A stretch of 64,000 nt of DNA from an uncultured Lachnospiraceae bacterium (GCA_902789735.1 CADAOZ010000008.1:62001-126000), one strand, 5' to 3'. Counted from the stretch's first letter, positions 42,580-52,072 are shown. The notes: generated by a model from the letters alone, not told the origin. A program made the numbers and translations.

Positions 42580-43725
42580 ATGTGGACAATATCTTCCATC
42601 AAAGACAATGCCAGAGATAAATTCAAGGCTAATTATGGTAACAGTGTTCTGGCCATCTTCCTGGCCGGTATCATTACCTTCGGTGTTTCGTCAGTCAGTT
42701 CCCTGATTCCCCTGGGAGGCCTGGTATCCACCATCTTCCTGGTCAACATCATCAGCGGAATCGGCCTGCCCCGGTTCTTTGTCCATAATCACAGGGACAG
42801 AGGCGAAATCGGCCACCTGTTTGAAAGCTTTTCCTCCAGCTATATGAATCAGGTCGTGGTCATGCTTTTAAAAAATCTATTTGTCGGGCTGTGGAGCCTG
42901 CTTCTGGTCATTCCGGGCATTATCAAATATTATGAGTACCTTATGGTACCCTATATTCTTGCCGACAATCCGGATACCAGCTGGGATGACGCCAAAGAGC
43001 AGTCCCGCGCCATGATGGACGGAGAAAAAATGAATGCTTTTCTTCTTCATCTGTCCTTTATCGGATGGGCCCTGCTGATTCCGTTCACCTTAGGTTTTAT
43101 ATATCTCCTCTACCTGGGTCCTTATATAGCACAGGCGGAAGCAGAGCTTTATCATGTCCTTCTGGAAAAGACCTATGCACCGGCCGGCAGTCAGAGCGGT
43201 CCCTACAGCAGTTACGGGCAGCCTTACCCGGGCGGCTATCAGGCTGTGAATACAAACGCCCCTTATCCGGGTGGTTTTAACACGCAGCCCGGCAGCTTTA
43301 ACAGCCCGGTCACGCAGCCCTCTGCGCCTCCGGCCGCGTCTGCCCCGGCTTCCTCTGCCCGGGACACCTATGCTCCAAATCCCTGGTCTGTCGGGCCGGC
43401 CGCAGGAAATTCCTCTCCTTCCGGGTCCAATGAAGGCAGGCCGGATCCTTTCGCGTCCGTCCCGGAGCTGCAGACACCGGATCCTTTTGCCGCCAGCCGG
43501 TCTTCCGGCAGCGGAGACCAGACCGCGGATCCTTTCGCGCCTTCCAAACCCGCTTCCTTCGGCGATCTGACCGCGGATGCCTCGGATCCGCTCAGTGTGT
43601 CCGGGTCTTCCTCCGCAGGCGGTGCCGACAGCCCGGTCGACAGCGGTTCCCAGCCGGGTGCTCCGGACTTTAACTTCAGCAATTTTGACGATACCGATTA
43701 CACCGTCAGTTTCTTTGATGACTAA
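42580..43725 (+). CDS. DUF975 membrane protein with Ser/Pro-rich tail
   Basis: The 381-residue protein starts MWTISSIKDNARDKFKANYG, the hallmark of DUF975. About five hydrophobic segments end near residue 185. The family pattern W-x-x-A-x-x-x-S appears as SWDDAKEQSRAMMDGEK. From residue 200 the protein is a Pro/Ser/Gly/Ala-rich cytosolic tail with repeats of PDPFA. The tail is unusually long; most DUF975 proteins are close to 200-250 residues. AAAGGAG precedes the ATG by six bases. Function unknown. Confidence 0.85.
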   Translation: MWTISSIKDNARDKFKANYGNSVLAIFLAGIITFGVSSVSSLIPLGGLVSTIFLVNIISGIGLPRFFVHNHRDRGEIGHLFESFSSSYMNQVVVMLLKNLFVGLWSLLLVIPGIIKYYEYLMVPYILADNPDTSWDDAKEQSRAMMDGEKMNAFLLHLSFIGWALLIPFTLGFIYLLYLGPYIAQAEAELYHVLLEKTYAPAGSQSGPYSSYGQPYPGGYQAVNTNAPYPGGFNTQPGSFNSPVTQPSAPPAASAPASSARDTYAPNPWSVGPAAGNSSPSGSNEGRPDPFASVPELQTPDPFAASRSSGSGDQTADPFAPSKPASFGDLTADASDPLSVSGSSSAGGADSPVDSGSQPGAPDFNFSNFDDTDYTVSFFDD

Positions 43726-43782
43726 AGGTACAGCGGCCGGACCGGGCAGAACGTCTTCCGGTCCTGTCATTCCCCGGTCATG

Positions 43783-43831
43783 AAAGAGGCTGTGGAGAAG
43801 CAGGTCATCCGCTTCCCCACAGCCTCTTTTT
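43783..43831 (+). terminator. Rho-independent terminator after the DUF975 gene
   Basis: AAAGAGGCTGTGG pairs with CCACAGCCTCTTTTT. Confidence 0.85.
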
Positions 43832-43931
43832 ATATCCGGCTATTCCTGTTTACACGCTTCTTTTCCGTTTTTCCTTACGGATCCTGCATTACAGCATCTG
43901 CCTGCATTGCTGCCGGGCACCCCGGCAGATA

Positions 43932-44459
43932 TCATTCGGTCACATGGATCTGGCAGGACCGCATCGTTTCCAGCGCCGCACTGTGTTTCTGTGGGGTCAC
44001 GCCCGCACAGCAGGAAGCGTCGACGGAAATCTTTATCTCCGGCATGAAAGCCTTGAGGATCAGCGCGTTGCTGACCACGCAGATATCTGTACACAGCCCT
44101 ACCAGTTCAATTTCCACGTCCTCATCGTACATGGTAATGGCCTGGATCTCTCCGGCCAGTTCCAGACAGCCGAATGTGGGCTTGTTATAAATATGACCGG
44201 AGGGGATCAGGGAAGCCAGAGAAGAACGGATCTGCCAGCCCTCTGTCCCTTCAATACAATGCTCTACCGGCAGGTTCTGTCCCTCCTGGGTCTCCAGATA
44301 GTCGACCTGGTGGGTGTCCCGGGTGGCGTATACATCATTTCTGTCGTAACTCTCAATTTTGCGGCGTACGTTATTCACAATATCCACCGCCTCGGGCGTT
44401 CCCAGACTGCCGTCAATAAAATCATTCTGCATATCGATTACGACCAGTATCCTTCTCAT
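43932..44459 (-). CDS. Isochorismatase-like (nicotinamidase-type) hydrolase
   Basis: The 175-residue protein starts at 44459 after AAAGGAGG. It has the triad: Asp9 in VVIDMQNDF, Lys in IYNKPTFG and Cys in LVGLCTDICV. Cysteine hydrolases of this family remove ammonia or carbamoyl groups; nicotinamidase is the closest functional guess. With PncC at 7659 it could serve NAD salvage, but that pairing is only inferred. Confidence 0.88.
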   Translation of the reverse strand: MRRILVVIDMQNDFIDGSLGTPEAVDIVNNVRRKIESYDRNDVYATRDTHQVDYLETQEGQNLPVEHCIEGTEGWQIRSSLASLIPSGHIYNKPTFGCLELAGEIQAITMYDEDVEIELVGLCTDICVVSNALILKAFMPEIKISVDASCCAGVTPQKHSAALETMRSCQIHVTE

Positions 44460-44921
44460 AAGTAACCTCCTTTGATCTTCCGGCGTTTTGCCCAATCCTG
44501 GAAACGAATCTGTTTCTATTATGTGATAAAGAGTCTTTTTTTGTCAAACCGGCCAGTTTTCTTTCGCAGAGGAGTCTTCCCGCATCAACGTTCTGTGTGT
44601 ATTAGTATTAATATTACACATGTGATTCTTAATTCACATATCACATCTGATATGCCTGTCACAATTAATACATCCCCTACATATCATACGATGCTCAAAA
44701 AGGTGGAATTCTGCAAACATTCTTAAAATCTTCAATTTCAAACATATAATTAAATTGCAATCTTATTATACGAATGTTATTATGAACTCATACAAACGTT
44801 TAATCTGTTGTTCGTGTTTTTATGTTCTTTTTATGTTATGTTAGACGTTTGCTTCAGCCGCATCAACGCAGCAGCCTGCCGTGATCTCTCCGGCAGAGAA
44901 AGGAGTCACAGGTAACACAGT
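44460..44921. promoter_or_regulatory. AT-rich control region before ulaE
   Basis: The 462-base gap has no gene. It holds inverted repeats CATATC-ACATCT-GATATG (44637-44654), TGTGATT/AATTCACA (44621-44638), and the palindrome AAACGTTT (44794-44801), which is like the core of LacI-family operators. AT-rich -10-like sequences (TATTATA) are present around 44763. The ulaE binding site is only weakly matched (ACAGGT before the ATG), with AAAGGAG some 19 bases away. Confidence 0.5.
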
Positions 44922-45782
44922 ATGGAATATTCTCTCGGATTATATGAAAAGGCCATACCGGTCGGTTTCAGTTTTCCCAAAATGTTCGAGATCACCAGAG
45001 ACTGCGGTTTTGACCGCCTGGAGATCAGTGTAGATGAGACAGACTGGCGCCTGGAAAGGCTGGACTGGAGTGTGGAGAAACAGCGTGAGCTGGGCATCCT
45101 GTCCCGTGCTGCCGGCGTTCCGATCCGCACCATGTGTCTGTCCGGCCACCGCAAATATCCCTTCGGATCCCACGATCCTGAAATCCGGAAACGTTCCATG
45201 GAGATCATGGAGAAAGCGATCCGCTTCTGTGTCAACGCAAACATCGCGCAGATCCAGCTGGCCGGTTATGATGTCTATTACGAACAGGGCGACGCTGATA
45301 CCGAAAAGTGGTTTCTGGAGAATCTGACCAAAGCTACCGCTTACGCGGCCCGCTGGGGCGTGACCATGGGCTTTGAGACTATGGAGACTCCCTTCATGGA
45401 TACTGTCGAAAAATCCATGCATTATGTAAAAGAGGTAGACAGTGCGTGGCTGGGGGTATATCCTGATATTGGAAACTTGAAGAACGCGGCCGTTCTGTAC
45501 GGGCATGATGTTGTGGATGACCTGCTCCTGGGCAGGGGCCATATCTTTGCAGTCCATCTGAAAGAAACAAAGCCCGGTCTTTACAGAGATATGAACTTCG
45601 GCGACCCGACAGGCCATACCGAGTATGAGCGCTGCCTGGAAGCCACCCTGGGAATGGGGATTCGTACTTACACCGGCGAATTCTGGTATCAGAAGGGCCA
45701 GGATTATGTACAGGTCATTACTGACGCCTCCGCTTTCCTGCGGGACAAGATCGAAAAGACCGGAAAGAAGCTGGGCCTGTAA
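44922..45782 (+). CDS. ulaE: L-xylulose/L-ribulose-5-phosphate 3-epimerase (UlaE/SgbU)
   Basis: The 286-residue protein matches UlaE: LGLYEKAIPVGFSFPKMFEI, ISVDETDWRLERLDWS near the N-terminus, IRTMCLSGHRKYPFGSHD, LAGYDVYYEQ, and VYPDIGNLKNA. It is a TIM-barrel metal-dependent enzyme that interconverts L-xylulose-5-phosphate and L-ribulose-5-phosphate in the ascorbate and L-pentose pathways. The next gene, 87 bases on, encodes the 4-epimerase that uses its product, so the two form a pathway pair. No transporter or regulator of this pathway is in the window. Confidence 0.93.
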   Translation: MEYSLGLYEKAIPVGFSFPKMFEITRDCGFDRLEISVDETDWRLERLDWSVEKQRELGILSRAAGVPIRTMCLSGHRKYPFGSHDPEIRKRSMEIMEKAIRFCVNANIAQIQLAGYDVYYEQGDADTEKWFLENLTKATAYAARWGVTMGFETMETPFMDTVEKSMHYVKEVDSAWLGVYPDIGNLKNAAVLYGHDVVDDLLLGRGHIFAVHLKETKPGLYRDMNFGDPTGHTEYERCLEATLGMGIRTYTGEFWYQKGQDYVQVITDASAFLRDKIEKTGKKLGL

Positions 45783-45868
45783 AACGGATCTCCGCCTGAC
45801 GGCCGGTTCAGGAGACTGAACAGTATGACGAACCCAGGGGTGACTTGCACAAAGAAAAGAGGTATTAC

Positions 45869-46441
45869 ATGTTAGAAGAACTGAAAAAAAGAGTCTATGA
45901 AGCCAATATGCTGCTCCCCAAGCACAAACTGATCACATTCACCTGGGGCAATGTCAGTGAGATCGACCGGGAATCCGGTCTCTTCGCCATCAAGCCCAGC
46001 GGTGTAGATTATGATAAGCTGACCCCCGATGATATGGTCATCGTTGACCTGGAAGGCAATGTCGTCGAAGGCCACTATAAGCCCTCCTCTGACACCGCCA
46101 CCCATGTAGAGATCTACAAGGCCTTCCCGAAAGTAGGCGGCGTGGTCCATACCCACTCCCCTTACGCGACCAGCTGGGCCCAGGCCGGCCGCAGCATCCC
46201 CTGCTACGGCACGACCCACGCGGATTATGTTTCCGCAGTCCTCTGCAAGAACCACGGTCCTTTCTGCTGGGGCAAAGACGGCGTAGACGCCGTTCACTGC
46301 GCGGTCGTACTGGAAGAAGTCGCCAAGATGGCCTTCTGGACAGAGACCATCAATCCCAAGGTGGAGCCCGCTCCCCAGATCCTGCAGGACAAGCATTATT
46401 ACAGAAAGCACGGCGCCAACGCCTATTACGGCCAGAACTGA
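45869..46441 (+). CDS. ulaF: L-ribulose-5-phosphate 4-epimerase (UlaF/AraD), internally deleted
   Basis: The 190-residue protein matches UlaF/Ara[53 protein letters not shown], and [11 protein letters not shown]. The usual enzyme is about 228-231 residues. About 39 residues are missing between THADY and NHGPF, the stretch that in E. coli holds GDIPCTR...EYE...GKVIIET, including a catalytic-site Glu. The three metal-binding His residues and the Asp of THADY remain. The enzyme is probably weak or inactive unless the deletion is an assembly error. The ATG follows AAGAGG. Confidence 0.85.
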   Translation: MLEELKKRVYEANMLLPKHKLITFTWGNVSEIDRESGLFAIKPSGVDYDKLTPDDMVIVDLEGNVVEGHYKPSSDTATHVEIYKAFPKVGGVVHTHSPYATSWAQAGRSIPCYGTTHADYVSAVLCKNHGPFCWGKDGVDAVHCAVVLEEVAKMAFWTETINPKVEPAPQILQDKHYYRKHGANAYYGQN

Positions 46442-46466
46442 TCCGGCCGCCGGAACTGAATACGCC

Positions 46467-46514
46467 CGGGCACCCCGACAGCAGAACAATCTGCGGCGGG
46501 GTGCCCGTTTTTTT
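46467..46514 (+). terminator. Rho-independent terminator after ulaF
   Basis: CGGGCACCCCG pairs with CGGGGTGCCCG, then seven T residues. Confidence 0.9.
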
Positions 46515-46606
46515 GTGAAATCTCCCCTGTTTTCATGTTACAATGGACTAAATTCCATTGGTTTGTTCCAAATATGAAATGGTACATTGCAGGAAGGAGT
46601 ACGATT

Positions 46607-48289
46607 ATGCTTTGCCCCAATTGTAAAAATGAAATATCCGCAAACGACCAGTTCTGTATTTACTGCGGTGAAAAAATCGTCCACATGACAAGCCGGACCG
46701 AAGACAATCCCTTTGTCTCAGTCTATGACGACGGGGCGCCGGACAGCGCGGATTTTTTCAACGCAGACCCTTCTAATGACCAGGCACCTGACCAGGCATC
46801 TGACCAGGCACCGGTGCCGCCGCCCATGCAGGAAACGCCCGGGCAGAAGAAAAAGGGAAAACTGCCGCTGTTCCTGATCCTGGCCATTGCCGCTGTTCTT
46901 ATCATAGGCCTGGGCGTCTTTGCCGCTACCAGGCTGATCCGGAGTCCCAAACAGAGATTCCTGGAAGCGCAGATCGGCCTGATCAATGAAAAAACAAAAA
47001 ATCTTTCAACGCTGGCTTCCCGGAACAGCAAAGGATATTCCGGCGATCTGATCCTGACAGGTTCTGTATCGGGATATGGAATGGATTCCTACAACTCGTA
47101 TCTGGACGGCTCCTCCCTGACCATGAAGGTCGATTCTACAGATAAAAGCGCCCTTGTCAATCTGGATCTGGAAATCATGGGCAGCAATGTCATGGGCCTG
47201 GATGTGTTCTTTGACAACAAGAACGGGGATGTCCTCTTCACGCTGCCGGGCATCGATGACACCCTGTACAGTACTGACATAGTCTCCTTCTACCGGAATG
47301 TCCTCGATCAGGAGATCGATCTGAAGACTCTGGAGAATGGTCAGGTGGATCCCAAATTCGTGGCTGCCGAGGGACTGAAATATGGAACCGTCATTTATAA
47401 AGGCATCTCCAATGACAACATCCAGGTGGAAAAGAAACAGGAAGTCAGTCCGAAAGGAGTCAGCGGCACTTACAACTGTACCGTTTATAAATATGTTCCT
47501 ACCAAAGAAGAGATTTCCTCCATCTGTGTTTCCCTGGCCGATACGCTGGAGAAGGATAAGGAGCTTGCGGATTTCCTGGACAGTTACAGCGATTACATGC
47601 TCATGCTTGATCCTTACGACTCCACTTATCAGGAACTGCACGAACAAGGAGGCGCTGCTTTCCTGAAGACCCTGGCCGATTCTTTCCGTCAGAACGCGGA
47701 TTATTACGGAGAAGAGTTCGAAAGGGCGGGATTTACCTGGAGCGTCGCCCAGGAAGGCAGGACCGTCAGAGAGATCCGGATCACAGCCGAAGGAATGGAC
47801 GGACTGGTCTACAGCCTTGGCGGATCCGACCGGGGAGAGGAATATCTGGGACTCGTACCTGATGATTATTACAATGGTATGACCATTCTTGATACATTTA
47901 CTGAAAGCGGCAAGAGCCGCAGCGGAGATATGGTCTTCACGATTGGAGGCCAGACGATGGACCTGATCTACGACATGCCGGATCCTTCCAATCTGTCCAA
48001 ACTGGGCGTGCCTTTCGGTACCTATGATCTCTCCTTCGCCGGTGGAGACTCCTATTATCCCTCCTTTGCCATGCAGGTGGAAAAATCCGGGGCGGATTCC
48101 GTTTACAATATTAATTGTACCGAGGGGGATACTTCCATCGATCTGGCTTTGACAGCCACCGAAAAAAGCACTGCGGTCAAGCCTTCCGGAAGCGCTGTTG
48201 ATATCAGCGGCTATACTGCCGATGATTACTCTGCCCTGGTCAATACTCTTTCCTCCAAAATCTATGATTTGATCTATGAACTCTTCTAA
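46607..48289 (+). CDS. Zinc-ribbon membrane protein with large extracellular domain
   Basis: The 560-residue protein starts at 46607 after GGAAGGAG. Residues 1-26 form a zinc ribbon (MLCPNCKNEISANDQFCIYCG, Cys3, 6, 17, 20). A Pro/Gln/Asp-rich linker leads to one membrane segment at about 83-105 (LPLFLILAIAAVLIIGLGVF), and a domain of about 440 residues probably lies outside. This zinc-ribbon plus membrane plus beta-rich domain layout is common in Clostridia (YARHG/DUF-type exported proteins); I do not name the family. Its role is unknown. Confidence 0.8.
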   Translation: MLCPNCKNEISANDQFCIYCGEKIVHMTSRTEDNPFVSVYDDGAPDSADFFNADPSNDQAPDQASDQAPVPPPMQETPGQKKKGKLPLFLILAIAAVLIIGLGVFAATRLIRSPKQRFLEAQIGLINEKTKNLSTLASRNSKGYSGDLILTGSVSGYGMDSYNSYLDGSSLTMKVDSTDKSALVNLDLEIMGSNVMGLDVFFDNKNGDVLFTLPGIDDTLYSTDIVSFYRNVLDQEIDLKTLENGQVDPKFVAAEGLKYGTVIYKGISNDNIQVEKKQEVSPKGVSGTYNCTVYKYVPTKEEISSICVSLADTLEKDKELADFLDSYSDYMLMLDPYDSTYQELHEQGGAAFLKTLADSFRQNADYYGEEFERAGFTWSVAQEGRTVREIRITAEGMDGLVYSLGGSDRGEEYLGLVPDDYYNGMTILDTFTESGKSRSGDMVFTIGGQTMDLIYDMPDPSNLSKLGVPFGTYDLSFAGGDSYYPSFAMQVEKSGADSVYNINCTEGDTSIDLALTATEKSTAVKPSGSAVDISGYTADDYSALVNTLSSKIYDLIYELF

Positions 48290-48308
48290 AGGGCCCGTGG
48301 CCCGGCCA

Positions 48309-48333
48309 CAGCCCTCCGCGACGCGGAGGGCTG
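48309..48333 (+). terminator. Hairpin terminator, weak T tract
   Basis: CAGCCCTCCGCG pairs with CGCGGAGGGCTG, then TCATTTT. It may reduce but not stop read-through to the ABC transporter genes. Confidence 0.55.
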
Positions 48334-48357
48334 TCATTTTCTGAAAAGGGAATTATT

Positions 48358-49089
48358 ATGCGTGATACATACCATGAACAGCAGCCCCTGTCCCGCAGGA
48401 AGCAGGAAACAGGAACCGAAAACAGCAGACAGGCAGATGGACAGGACAGGTCCGTCCCTCTGGTCAGCCTGGAGAATGTGACCAAACGGTATGCCAGAAA
48501 AGGAGCGCCCGCTCTGGGCCCGCTTTCCCTGCAGGTTTATCCAGGTCAGGTGCTGGGCATCCGGGGACCCAACGGCGCCGGCAAAAGTACTCTGATGGGG
48601 CTGCTGGCAGGTTCTCTGCAGCCTGACAGCGGCCGGGTGGTCTACGGACCGGACGTAAAAGGCCGGATCGGTTTTGTCCCCCAGGACCTGTCCCTGTACA
48701 GCGAACTGACCTGCAGTGAAAATCTGAAATTCTGGGGCATTGCCGGCGGACTGCCGGCAGGCGCCATTCCCAGGCGCACCGACTGGCTTTTGAAAGAGCT
48801 GGACCTGGAGGGACTGGGAGACCGCAAAGTCAGCACCCTGTCCGGCGGCATGAAACGCCGTCTGCATCTGGCCAGCGCCCTGATGGTAACTCCCAGCCTG
48901 CTTCTGCTTGATGAGCCGACTGTCGGCGCGGACGCTTCCTCCATCCGGCTGATCCTGCAGCTTCTGCAGCATTTTGCCTCCAGAGGATGCGGCGTTGTAC
49001 TGATCAGCCATCTGGAAGGAGAACTGGAAACAGCCTGTACAGAGATCATCCGTCTGGAAAAAGGGCAGATGACCGGGGAGGACCGATGA
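48358..49089 (+). CDS. ABC transporter ATP-binding protein
   Basis: The 243-residue protein has Walker A GPNGAGKST near residue 70, signature TLSGGMKRR, and Walker B LLLLDEPTVGAD with the catalytic Glu and the switch His in LISHLEG. It pairs with the ABC-2 permease that overlaps its stop codon. This layout (GGxGKST then LSGGMKRR) is typical of ABC exporters of drugs, peptides or lipids. An extended Gln/Arg-rich N-terminus of about 30 residues precedes the core. The substrate is not given by the sequence. Confidence 0.92.
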   Translation: MRDTYHEQQPLSRRKQETGTENSRQADGQDRSVPLVSLENVTKRYARKGAPALGPLSLQVYPGQVLGIRGPNGAGKSTLMGLLAGSLQPDSGRVVYGPDVKGRIGFVPQDLSLYSELTCSENLKFWGIAGGLPAGAIPRRTDWLLKELDLEGLGDRKVSTLSGGMKRRLHLASALMVTPSLLLLDEPTVGADASSIRLILQLLQHFASRGCGVVLISHLEGELETACTEIIRLEKGQMTGEDR

Positions 49090-51632
49090 AAGGATTCCGT
49101 GCAGCCTTATACAAAGATATGAAACTTCTGTGGCGGGGCAGCGGGCTTGCTGTCCTGCTGCTGCCGCTGCTTCTGTCCGCGGCCTTCAGTCTCTTTGCCG
49201 CAGATCTTACAGGCCAGACCGGCATACGTCCGTTCATGATCGCGGTCAGAGACCGGGATCAGACTCTTATGTCCGGGTCTCTGGTCAGCCAGATGCGGGA
49301 ACTGGAACTGTTCTCGGAAGTGCGGAAGGTCGGGGAGAATGTGACGGATGAAGAACTTCTGGCAGAGGGCGCCGCTGCTGTGATCACCATTCCGAAAGAT
49401 TATTTCTATGAAATGTATACGGCCTCTGACTGTCCGGTCGATGTCACACTAAATGAAAGCATGCCCCTGGAATCGTCTGTCCTGCAGTCCGTATTTGTAT
49501 CTGTCATGAAGATCATATCTTCCGACCAGGCGGCGCAGCGGGGTGCCTATCGCTTTGCTTACGGAGACCTGGACCGGCAGCTCCTGGACCAGCTTTATGA
49601 AGACACTTCCCTGGATCTTTTCGAGGATGCCCTGAGCCGCCAGGCGGTTTTCGAGAATACGATCCAGGCCTCCGATACGGCCGGCGCCATGGCAAGACGT
49701 CTTCTGGCTTCTGTCATATCCATGCTGCTCTTTATCCTGCTGACCGGCGCCCTGGTCACCATTCCGGAAGAACTGGCCCTGGGCGTCCTGCCCCGCTACC
49801 GGGGGACCGGCGGAAGCATCTTTGCTTTTATTCTGTCCAGACTGGTATGCATTTTTCTGCTCTTCAATCTCTGTCTGCTGATGACAGGCCTGGGAATGGC
49901 CGGTATTCTGCTGCTGACAGGGCGCAGCGGGGATTTTCTGTCAGGTCTGGTCCTGCTGACAGGAACAGGCTCTTTTTGGTCCGCCTGCTGGCAGGTCTGG
50001 TTCTGTATCCTGCTGCTGGCCGCCTGTCTGGCCGCCTGCCTGCTGCTGGTCACGTTATTGGCCGGAACGGCAGAACGTGCCAGAAAAGTCTGCAACGTCC
50101 TGCTTCTGATAAGCCTGATTTTGGGAGGAACTCTGTGGCCCTGCAGCCTTCTGCCCTCTCCTTTCCACCTGGCCGGCAGACTGACCCTGCCCTGGTATAT
50201 GCTGCTGACTCTGGAAGAAATTGCGGCGGGCAGCGGCCTGTCCGCCGTACTGACCGATCTGCTGCCGGTCCTGGGAGCAGGTCTGGTATGTCTGCTCCTG
50301 TCCATCCTTTATATAGCGTCCTCCGGCAGGATCCGCAGCAACAAACAGCAGGCGATTGCCCGGGCCAACCGGCAAACCGGTCCCGGCAGAACGGCTCCGG
50401 TTTTCACGCCTCCTCCGGCGGATCCGGATCATCTGCGGAGCTTTTCCGGCCGGCTTGCCGGCCTGACAGGCTTCAAATGCCGGATTGCAGGAGGCAGGGC
50501 CTTCCTGCCCCTGCTCCTGCTGCTGGCTGTCTGCTCTCTGGCTGCGGGCGCTGCGTCCGGGCAGGACAGCAGAGCCCTGCGGGTCGCTGTCTGTGATCTG
50601 GACAACAGTGATATCTCTGCCGGCCTGACGGATATGATCCGGGAAGAATCCCGCATTTCCATCAGCTTCTGCAGCCCCGGAGAGGGGCAGCGCCTGCTCA
50701 TGACCGGCTCCATTGAAGGACTGCTGATCATTGACAAAGGCTATGGGGACCGCATACAGGCGTACGCGGAAACCGACCTGGATAAAAACAGCAACGGCAG
50801 GGCCCTGCCCCTGCGCTATTACGCCGCGTCCGCTGCCACCTCGGCCCAGGGCGTCAGAGAGATTGCCGCAGGCCAGGTCTGCGCCCAGAGATCCGCCTGG
50901 CGTGCCATCCGGATCGCCGGGAACCTGCGGGGAACCCCGTTGAACGAAACAGAAAGACAGACCCTGTTGGATATGATCGAAGAGGAAAAGGCCCTGCTGC
51001 CTGCTCTTTATCAGCTCCATTATGGCAGCGGCCTGCCGGCCGGAATTCCCTTCCTGCCCGGCGCGGAAGCCTTCGCTGCCATGGCTGCTCTGATGCTGAT
51101 GATGACAGCCGGTTCCTTTTACGGCCGGCGGGACGCCATCAGCGCCTCCGTACGGATGCAGCCTCTGCCCGGCGGCCGCCTGCTGTCCCACGGCAGTGAT
51201 CTTCTGTCCCTGACACTGACAGGTTTTATTTACTGCACTGCTGCCCTGCTGCCCGGTCTGTTGCTGCAGGCAGCCGCCTCCGGGACCTCACCGGCCGCTT
51301 TTGCAGCCGCACTTCCGGTCCGGACCGCCGCCTGTTTCCTGTACGCTTTCTGCGGCGGCGCTCTTTCCCTTTTTCTGGTACGGAAGAGTCCCATGGAAGG
51401 CAGGATCGATGCTATGGCACCCGTACTGACGGTCCTGCTCTGCCTGACCGGCGGCTGTTTTATTGACCTGACTTCCCTTTCCCGGAGCTTATATCTCCTG
51501 TCCCGGATCTCACCTCCGGGCCTGCTGGCCGGGGCCTGCAGCGGCAGCCCCCTGGCTTTTGCCGTACTTGCCGGGGAAGGTACCCTGCTGTCCCTGTTGT
51601 CCGCCCGCAGAATCCGGACCGGGTCCCTTTGA
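49086..51632 (+). CDS. ABC-2-type permease, two fused modules
   Basis: The 848-residue membrane protein starts at 49086, where ATGA overlaps the stop of the ATPase gene. It appears to be two ABC-2-type half permeases in tandem: residues 1-430 and about 455-848, each with a large extracytoplasmic loop after the first helix (RPFMIAVRDRDQTLMSGSLV and SRALRVAVCDLDNSDISAGL) and a bundle of helices. One ABC-2 permease usually has about 370-400 residues, so this is a full dimer in one chain. It probably exports a peptide, lipid or drug. Confidence 0.87.
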   Translation: MKGFRAALYKDMKLLWRGSGLAVLLLPLLLSAAFSLFAADLTGQTGIRPFMIAVRDRDQTLMSGSLVSQMRELELFSEVRKVGENVTDEELLAEGAAAVITIPKDYFYEMYTASDCPVDVTLNESMPLESSVLQSVFVSVMKIISSDQAAQRGAYRFAYGDLDRQLLDQLYEDTSLDLFEDALSRQAVFENTIQASDTAGAMARRLLASVISMLLFILLTGALVTIPEELALGVLPRYRGTGGSIFAFILSRLVCIFLLFNLCLLMTGLGMAGILLLTGRSGDFLSGLVLLTGTGSFWSACWQVWFCILLLAACLAACLLLVTLLAGTAERARKVCNVLLLISLILGGTLWPCSLLPSPFHLAGRLTLPWYMLLTLEEIAAGSGLSAVLTDLLPVLGAGLVCLLLSILYIASSGRIRSNKQQAIARANRQTGPGRTAPVFTPPPADPDHLRSFSGRLAGLTGFKCRIAGGRAFLPLLLLLAVCSLAAGAASGQDSRALRVAVCDLDNSDISAGLTDMIREESRISISFCSPGEGQRLLMTGSIEGLLIIDKGYGDRIQAYAETDLDKNSNGRALPLRYYAASAATSAQGVREIAAGQVCAQRSAWRAIRIAGNLRGTPLNETERQTLLDMIEEEKALLPALYQLHYGSGLPAGIPFLPGAEAFAAMAALMLMMTAGSFYGRRDAISASVRMQPLPGGRLLSHGSDLLSLTLTGFIYCTAALLPGLLLQAAASGTSPAAFAAALPVRTAACFLYAFCGGALSLFLVRKSPMEGRIDAMAPVLTVLLCLTGGCFIDLTSLSRSLYLLSRISPPGLLAGACSGSPLAFAVLAGEGTLLSLLSARRIRTGSL

Positions 51633-51665
51633 TTCCATCAGAGATGGTCAGGCGCATCGCCAGGC

Positions 51666-51735
51666 ATGCGTGCGCAGTGCCAGATATGCGTGCGCAGTGC
51701 CAAACATGCATGCGCAGTGCCGGGCATGTGGACGC
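51666..51735. repeat. Tandem repeat, 20-bp unit, three full copies
   Basis: ATGCGTGCGCAGTGCC plus 4 variable bases recurs at 51666, 51686 and 51706, then a degraded half at 51726. It lies between the permease stop and the rubredoxin promoter. Confidence 0.85.
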
Positions 51736-51772
51736 ATGACTGCGGTCCCTGACAACTGATTTATTCCATTGA

Positions 51773-51801
51773 TTGCGCAGGCAGGTCCCATTTAGTACAA
51801 T
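51773..51801 (+). promoter_or_regulatory. Promoter of rubredoxin
   Basis: TTGCGC at 51773-51778 and TACAAT at 51796-51801, spacer 17, about 69 bases before the rubredoxin ATG. Confidence 0.65.
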
Positions 51802-51869
51802 AGAGACAGATAACGGCGGAAACCGGATTCCGGCAGCCGCCTTTCCAGCAAAAACAGGAGGACATAGTT

Positions 51870-52025
51870 ATGAAGTATGTATGTGATGTATGCGGCTATG
51901 TATATGACGAGGACAAGGGAGATCCCGATTTCGGCATCGAGCCCACAAAGTGGGAAGACCTGCCGGCAGATTTTGAATGTCCCCTCTGCGGCGTAGGCAA
52001 AGACGATTTCAGCCCGGAAGGCTGA
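51870..52025 (+). CDS. Rubredoxin
   Basis: The 51-residue protein has the two rubredoxin knuckles, CDVCG at 5-9 and CPLCG at 37-41, which bind one iron atom. [14 protein letters not shown] and [21 protein letters not shown] match the family; the usual GTxFEDLPDDW is KWEDLPADF here. It is a small cytosolic electron carrier used by anaerobes in oxygen and peroxide detoxification. AGGAGGACATAGTT precedes the ATG. A strong hairpin lies 48 bases past its stop. Confidence 0.96.
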   Translation: MKYVCDVCGYVYDEDKGDPDFGIEPTKWEDLPADFECPLCGVGKDDFSPEG

Positions 52026-52072
52026 TCCACGTTCTTTCTGAAAAACTGAATATGTGAAACAGGTATTAAAAA

